Shown here: in pieces, positions 4,944 through 8,940 of the stretch
Layout of the letters: every line of letters begins with the position of its first letter
Numbering within the stretch: the stretch's first letter is position 1
From: an uncultured Eubacteriales bacterium
GTDB taxonomy: Bacteria > Bacillota > Clostridia > Peptostreptococcales > Anaerovoracaceae
Length of the DNA: 8,940 nt
NCBI GenBank assembly: GCA_902797405.1
Contig: CADBSP010000005.1
Span: 1 to 8,940 of the forward strand
Reading direction: 5' to 3'
Translations under genes and position numbers: made by a program
The notes under the pieces: model-generated
The model's input: only the letters and a program-made list of their open reading frames with translations
What the model was told of the DNA's origin: nothing
The model's database searches: none

Positions 4944-6944
4944 TTGAGTATAGATTCAGAGGGCAGAAAAAAACAAAAGATAAGCGGAGCCATGTTCCTT
5001 ATAACTATTGGCATAGTTTATGGAGATATTGGAACATCCCCCATGTACGTAATGAAGTCCATTTTGGAGGGCAATGGGGGTATTAACCATGTAAACCAGG
5101 ACTTTATCATAGGGTCTCTTTCCTTGGTTATTTGGACCATCACGCTTCTAACGACTGTAAAGTATGTGCTTATCGCCATGAAGGCGGACAACCATGGGGA
5201 GGGCGGCATTTTCTCCCTGTACGCCTTGGTTAGGAACTACGGCAAATGGCTTATAATTCCGACGATTCTGGGTGGCGCTGCGCTGTTGGCGGACGGGGTT
5301 TTGACTCCTGCTGTTACGGTAACTACTGCGGTTGAAGGCCTCAGGAGTATCGCCAGAGTCGACGAGCTGCTGGGTCCGACCTACCATAAGGTCATAATCA
5401 TCACGCTTATAATTATCGCGGTTTTGTTCATGGTCCAACGAATGGGCACCAGCAAAATCGGTAAAGCCTTCGGACCGGTAATGTTGATTTGGTTCCTGTT
5501 CCTGGGCATCAGCGGACTATTGAAAATAACGGCATTTCCGATTGTCTTGTCGGCAATTAATCCGCTATATGCAATCAAAGTTTTATTCTCCCCTTACAAC
5601 AAAGTTGGATTCATGATTTTGGGAAGCGTCTTCCTAGCAACAACAGGTGCGGAAGCGCTTTATTCGGACATGGGACATGTAGGACGTGGCAATGTATATT
5701 TCAGCTGGCCATTTGTAAAGGTTTGCCTAATTCTAAATTACCTGGGGCAAGGCGCGTGGATTATCAGCAATCAAGGCAATCAAAGTCTGGCAAGTATGGA
5801 AGATATGAATCCGTTCTTCATGATGCTGCCGGAGGGCATGAGGCCCTTTGCGATTTTGCTCGGCGCAGCTGCAGCAATCATAGCGTCACAGGCTTTGATA
5901 ACAGGATCGTTTACCTTGGTGTCCGAGGCTATCAACCTGGATCTCCTCCCGCATTTGGAAATACGCTATCCTTCGGACACGAAGGGACAGCTATATATCG
6001 GAACGGTTAACCACGTCCTTTGGATCGGCTGCAGCCTGGTGGTTCTCTATTTCCGCTCCGGATCCAGGATTGAATCAGCATACGGCTTGGCTATTACCAT
6101 TACCATGTTGATGACAACTTTGCTAATCTCGGTATATCTGAGGCATGTGAAGAAGCAGGGAGTATTCTCCTGGCTGGTGCTTTTAGTATTTGGGGTGATT
6201 GAGGGAGTATTCTTTGTTTCCAGCCTGGCCAAACTTTTGGTCGGCGGTTACGTCACGCTTATTATTACTTTGATGCTCGTGTTCCTGATGATTATTTGGT
6301 ACAGGGGAACGCAGCTGGAGAAGCAGTATAACACGAATCTTGCGATGGAGGATTTTATAGATAATTTGGAGACCCTTCATGGCGACGAAGAGGTGCCTTT
6401 GCTCGCAAATAATTTGGTTTACCTGGATGGGCATAAGGACTTCGAGTCCATCGATAGAGATATTCTCTATTCCATTTTCGACAAAGATCCCAAGCGTGCG
6501 GATGCATATTGGTTCATCAATGTTTCGATTCTGGATAAGCCCAGGGAGATGTATTACAAGGTCGAGACATACGGCACAAATTTCATTTTCCGAGTGAAGC
6601 TGTATTTGGGATTTAAGCTTAGCCCCAGGATAAATGTTTATCTTCGCCAGATAGTCAGGGATTTGCAGGAGACCAGGGAACTTCCCGAACAGGATAAAAA
6701 GTATTCGATCTATGGCCATTCGACGGTTGGTTCGTTTAAGTTCTGTATGATTCATAAAACGATTTCGTCCAAATCGGAGCTTTCTTCTATGGATGAAAGG
6801 CTGCTCCTTTTCAAGCACGCGATAAGAAAGGTTGCGGGCTCCCGCGTGGCGTGGTATGGACTGGATACTTCCACGGTTATCACGGAGACAGTGCCGCTCA
6901 TTCCGGGATATGAATCAAAGGACGAGAAGATCACCAGAAGATAG
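4944..6944 (+). CDS. kup: Kup-family potassium uptake permease
   Basis: Secondary transporter that brings K+ into the cell, in characterised relatives coupled to protons. Family hallmarks are GIVYGDIGTSPMY (residues 23-35, with the conserved Asp28), ADNHGEGG (81-88), LLADGVLTPAV (114-124) and TTGAEALYSDMGH (233-245). About twelve hydrophobic segments fill residues 17-452. They are followed by a cytoplasmic domain of about 215 residues (453-666), the usual plan; E. coli Kup is 622 residues, so 666 is normal. The gene starts with TTG behind a GAGGT site, which implies modest translation initiation. It has its own extended -10 promoter and a long leader, so it is probably regulated separately from its divergent neighbour. 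No intrinsic terminator follows: the stop codon itself is the beginning of the 59-bp repeats, and read-through into the esterase gene is possible. The proton-coupling statement comes from family knowledge, not from this sequence. Confidence 0.97.
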   Translation: MSIDSEGRKKQKISGAMFLITIGIVYGDIGTSPMYVMKSILEGNGGINHVNQDFIIGSLSLVIWTITLLTTVKYVLIAMKADNHGEGGIFSLYALVRNYGKWLIIPTILGGAALLADGVLTPAVTVTTAVEGLRSIARVDELLGPTYHKVIIITLIIIAVLFMVQRMGTSKIGKAFGPVMLIWFLFLGISGLLKITAFPIVLSAINPLYAIKVLFSPYNKVGFMILGSVFLATTGAEALYSDMGHVGRGNVYFSWPFVKVCLILNYLGQGAWIISNQGNQSLASMEDMNPFFMMLPEGMRPFAILLGAAAAIIASQALITGSFTLVSEAINLDLLPHLEIRYPSDTKGQLYIGTVNHVLWIGCSLVVLYFRSGSRIESAYGLAITITMLMTTLLISVYLRHVKKQGVFSWLVLLVFGVIEGVFFVSSLAKLLVGGYVTLIITLMLVFLMIIWYRGTQLEKQYNTNLAMEDFIDNLETLHGDEEVPLLANNLVYLDGHKDFESIDRDILYSIFDKDPKRADAYWFINVSILDKPREMYYKVETYGTNFIFRVKLYLGFKLSPRINVYLRQIVRDLQETRELPEQDKKYSIYGHSTVGSFKFCMIHKTISSKSELSSMDERLLLFKHAIRKVAGSRVAWYGLDTSTVITETVPLIPGYESKDEKITRR

Positions 6945-7134
6945 CAGTTATCAATTGATTCAGGGCGAATTACTGATATCAAAGTTGGATACGTAGGAGA
7001 TAGTAGTTATCAATTAAGTCATGGTGAATTACTGATATCAAAGTTGGCTATGTAGGAGATAGTAGTTATCAATTAAGCCAGGCGTATTACTGATATCAAA
7101 GTTGGATACGTAGAGACAGCAGTTGTTGATTAAG
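6939..7134. repeat. 59-bp tandem repeat, three copies plus a 21-bp remnant, between kup and the esterase gene
   Basis: Copies are 6939-6997 (59 bp), 6998-7056 (59 bp) and 7057-7113 (57 bp, two single-base losses). A diverged partial copy covers 7114-7134. Each starts AGATAG or AGACAG; the first TAG is the kup stop. Each full copy contains TTATCAATT, then ATTACTGATATCAAAGTTGG, including the palindrome TGATATCA (6974-6981, 7033-7040, 7091-7098). Copy 1 also has the perfect 10-base palindrome ATCAATTGAT. The last partial copy runs into the esterase ribosome site. No gene, strong promoter or terminator is visible in the region. Confidence 0.92.
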
Positions 7135-7137
7135 AGG
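7134..7137 (+). promoter_or_regulatory. Ribosome binding site of the esterase gene at the repeat edge
   Basis: GAGG (in AAGAGGAAA) lies 7 nt before the ATG at 7145. Its first base is the last base of the partial fourth 59-bp repeat, so the array ends exactly where the translation signal begins. Confidence 0.7.
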
Positions 7138-7144
7138 AAACAAA

Positions 7145-8815
7145 ATGCGTTCTAAATATGGAGTAAATAAGGAAATAACAGGTGAATACGATAAGAGTCT
7201 TGCAATAAGATGCTCCAACGGAACTTTCGTAGGTGAGGAAGATGACGGTGTCATCGCCTTTAAGGGGGTTCCCTTTGCCAAGCAGCCCGTTGGCGGACTG
7301 AGGTGGAAGGAACCCGTAGATGCTCCTGATTCCGATGAGGTTTACGAGGCAAAGTACTTTGGACATACTCCTATCCAATCAGAATGGCCTTCCGAGGTGG
7401 CGTCATATTATCCCCAAGGGGAGGACTGTCTGAACCTTAACATTTGGGTTAACCGTGAGAATCGTGAAGAGAAAAAGCCCGTCATGGTATTCTTTCATGG
7501 CGGCTCCTACGGCTGGGGAGGAACCAGTGACCCAATATACGACGGGCAAAACCTGGTTAAGCAATACAGTGACATCATTCTAGTCACCGTGGGCTACCGT
7601 GTGGGCATAATGGGATTTATCGATCTATCGCCCCTGGATGAGATGGGGGAATACGAAAAGAGCGGAAATCTGGGGCTTCTTGATCAGGTTTGCGGACTTC
7701 GATGGATAAAGAAAAACATAAAAGCATTCGGTGGGGACCCGGACAACGTCACCATATGGGGTGAGTCTGCAGGAGCTGGGAGCGTATCTCTTCTTCCTTT
7801 GATAGATGGTGTTGGAGGTCTCTTTCATAAGGTGATTTCAGAGAGTGGTTCCGTGGCGCTGACATATAGCACAGAGGAATGTAGGAGGCTGACGGATGCG
7901 ATTATTAAAGAGGCGAAAGCTGAGACCCTTGATGATCTTCTGAACCTTACGGTGGAGGAACTTAAAGACATTGCGGACAAAGTTGGAGACTACAGTAATT
8001 ATCCCGAAAGGGATGGAATCGTCCTTCCAAAAGATCCATATGCCGCCTACGAATCGGGACTAAAGACACAATGCGACATGTTGATAGGAACCAACGCCGA
8101 TGAGGGACGCTATTGGCTAAATGAGATGGGTCTCTATGGCAACAAAACGACAGGACACCTGGCTTATAAGGTTGGGATGCCTCAACTCTATAAGAGCGAC
8201 GTCGCCAGATTTTCTGCTTCCGACAGAGAAAAGGCGGAGAAATTCATCCAGATGCAGGAGATGGATCGTCCCTGGCAGTATACGGAATTCTATAACGAAT
8301 TGATTTTTAGAATCCCTGCGCTGAAACAGGCGGAGGAGGTCTCCAAAAACGGCGGAAATGCCTACGTCTACTACTGGACATATCCTTCGGCTCTGGACGA
8401 ATTACACGCTTGCCACGCTGTGGAACTGGCTTATGTCTTTAGAAATCCTCATATTACAATATATACCGGAGGAGACGTGAATCTGGAGCTGGCGGATAAG
8501 GTACAGGATATGTGGACTAATTTTGCCAGAATCGGAAACCCGAGCACAGATGAGTATAACTGGGAACCCTATACTCCGAGCAATCGCAAGACTATGGTAA
8601 TCGGTGAAGAAATCCATATGGTAGAGAACCTGATGGAGGAAAAGAGAGAACTGATAGAGCCTCTAAGAAAGTACTGGGTAAACGGAACCTATGTGGGAAC
8701 ACTTGAAAGCATGGGAAAGAATTTCATGAAATTTGTTATACCGGTTGCCATTGCCGTTCCCACACTTTTGATAGGTGGTTTTGTAAGGAAACTCTTTAAG
8801 GATTTGATTCATTGA
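7145..8815 (+). CDS. Type-B carboxylesterase (alpha/beta hydrolase) with a C-terminal membrane segment
   Basis: Predicted serine hydrolase of the carboxylesterase/para-nitrobenzyl esterase family, cleaving carboxylic esters; the natural substrate is unknown. The N-terminal FKGVPFAKQPVGGLRW (residues 39-54) and EDCLNLNIW (93-101) are family signatures. HGG (118-120) supplies the oxyanion hole. The nucleophile is Ser208 in GESAG (206-210), the acid is Glu320 in NADEG, and the histidine is His424 in CHAVEL, so the triad is complete. There is no signal peptide. Residues about 527-547 (FMKFVIPVAIAVPTLLIGGF) form a single hydrophobic helix flanked by lysines, followed by RKLFKDLIH, suggesting a tail anchor with the catalytic domain probably in the cytoplasm. 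At 556 residues it exceeds the roughly 490 of B. subtilis PnbA, the excess including this tail. It could be co-transcribed from kup through the repeats; no promoter of its own is obvious. Family and catalytic residues are firm; topology is inferred. Confidence 0.94.
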   Translation: MRSKYGVNKEITGEYDKSLAIRCSNGTFVGEEDDGVIAFKGVPFAKQPVGGLRWKEPVDAPDSDEVYEAKYFGHTPIQSEWPSEVASYYPQGEDCLNLNIWVNRENREEKKPVMVFFHGGSYGWGGTSDPIYDGQNLVKQYSDIILVTVGYRVGIMGFIDLSPLDEMGEYEKSGNLGLLDQVCGLRWIKKNIKAFGGDPDNVTIWGESAGAGSVSLLPLIDGVGGLFHKVISESGSVALTYSTEECRRLTDAIIKEAKAETLDDLLNLTVEELKDIADKVGDYSNYPERDGIVLPKDPYAAYESGLKTQCDMLIGTNADEGRYWLNEMGLYGNKTTGHLAYKVGMPQLYKSDVARFSASDREKAEKFIQMQEMDRPWQYTEFYNELIFRIPALKQAEEVSKNGGNAYVYYWTYPSALDELHACHAVELAYVFRNPHITIYTGGDVNLELADKVQDMWTNFARIGNPSTDEYNWEPYTPSNRKTMVIGEEIHMVENLMEEKRELIEPLRKYWVNGTYVGTLESMGKNFMKFVIPVAIAVPTLLIGGFVRKLFKDLIH

Positions 8816-8840
8816 CACCAATTGTCAAAAACCTTATAAT
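8812..8840 (+). promoter_or_regulatory. Perfect-consensus sigma-70/SigA promoter of the SRP RNA gene
   Basis: TTGACA (8812-8817) and TATAAT (8835-8840) are both perfect and stand exactly 17 bases apart, as expected for an abundant stable RNA. The -35 box overlaps the esterase stop TGA (8813-8815). TTGACA and TGTCAA (8823-8828) also form a dyad with 5 bases between. Transcription should begin near 8847. Confidence 0.9.
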
Positions 8841-8874
8841 AAACAGGTGATAGATATTGCCCTTTCATAGCTTC

Positions 8875-8940
8875 GTATGGCATGGTTTGGGTCCTGCGCA
8901 ATGGGATGCCGCGAACCTTGTCAGGTCCGGAAGGAAGCAG
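8875..8940 (+). ncRNA. ffs: Signal recognition particle RNA (4.5S type), 3' end outside window
   Basis: RNA core of the bacterial signal recognition particle; with Ffh it directs nascent membrane proteins to the membrane. The highly conserved helix 8 is plain: GAACC, then GTCAGGTCCGGAAGGAAGCAG, with the GGAA tetraloop at 8929-8932. It is preceded by the helix 5 strand GGGTCCTGCGCAATGGGATG. The window stops in the 3' half, so the returning strand is missing. The 5' end is approximate. The promoter at 8812-8840 allows a start near 8847, leaving at most about 83 nt before the tetraloop, which suggests the short type without an Alu domain rather than the ~270-nt Bacillus type. The left boundary given is by comparison with the usual short RNA; a processed leader of about 28 nt is possible. 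Confidence 0.92.

Noticed and set aside
6183..6818. Leftward 211-codon frame opposite kup
   Set aside because: It lies entirely antisense to a well-supported kup gene and shows no recognisable protein features.
6985..7013. Promoter inside the 59-bp repeats (TTGGAT, 17 bases, TATCAA)
   Set aside because: Both hexamers match the consensus poorly and the same pattern recurs in each copy without a transcript to support it.

Overview
The window looks like a chromosomal segment of a moderate-GC Bacillota, probably Clostridia. This is inferred from the Shine-Dalgarno strength (AGGAGG-type sites), a TTG start on kup, frequent AGA arginine codons, Gram-positive-style promoters and the family-level look of the proteins. 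No transposase, integrase, phage gene, tRNA or CRISPR array is visible.

Layout. Bases 1-3373 hold the end of an oligopeptide/dipeptide ABC transporter operon on the + strand: the 3' part of a permease (OppC type), then two ATPases (OppD and OppF types). The junctions are tight (12-nt gap, then a 1-nt TAATG overlap). A strong intrinsic terminator closes the operon at about 3489-3518. Bases 3524-3879 are a four-unit, 93-bp tandem array with a perfectly conserved inverted repeat in every unit. Bases 3894-4427 encode, on the - strand, a small unrecognised protein with one N-terminal membrane segment. Bases 4428-4943 form a divergent intergenic region: an extended -10 promoter facing left, two 91-bp copies of a double-hairpin element, an extended -10 promoter facing right, and a leader of about 168 nt. 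Bases 4944-6944 encode a Kup-family potassium uptake permease. Bases 6939-7134 carry three and a third copies of a 59-bp AT-rich repeat, starting on the kup stop codon. Bases 7145-8815 encode a type-B carboxylesterase with an unusual C-terminal membrane segment. A perfect-consensus promoter overlaps the esterase stop codon and drives the signal recognition particle RNA gene, which runs off the right edge.

How the parts relate. The three opp genes clearly act together in peptide import. Kup (K+ uptake), the esterase and the SRP RNA have no obvious functional link. The most striking property is not a gene. Four stretches between or beyond genes each carry a different tandem duplication: about 66 bp after oppF, 93 bp x4, 91 bp x2 and 59 bp x3. 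Three of these four families keep internal dyads, and in the 91-bp pair one hairpin stem carries a compensatory base-pair change. I could not assign any of these repeats to a named family from memory; whether they are regulatory, structural or replication-slippage products is open.
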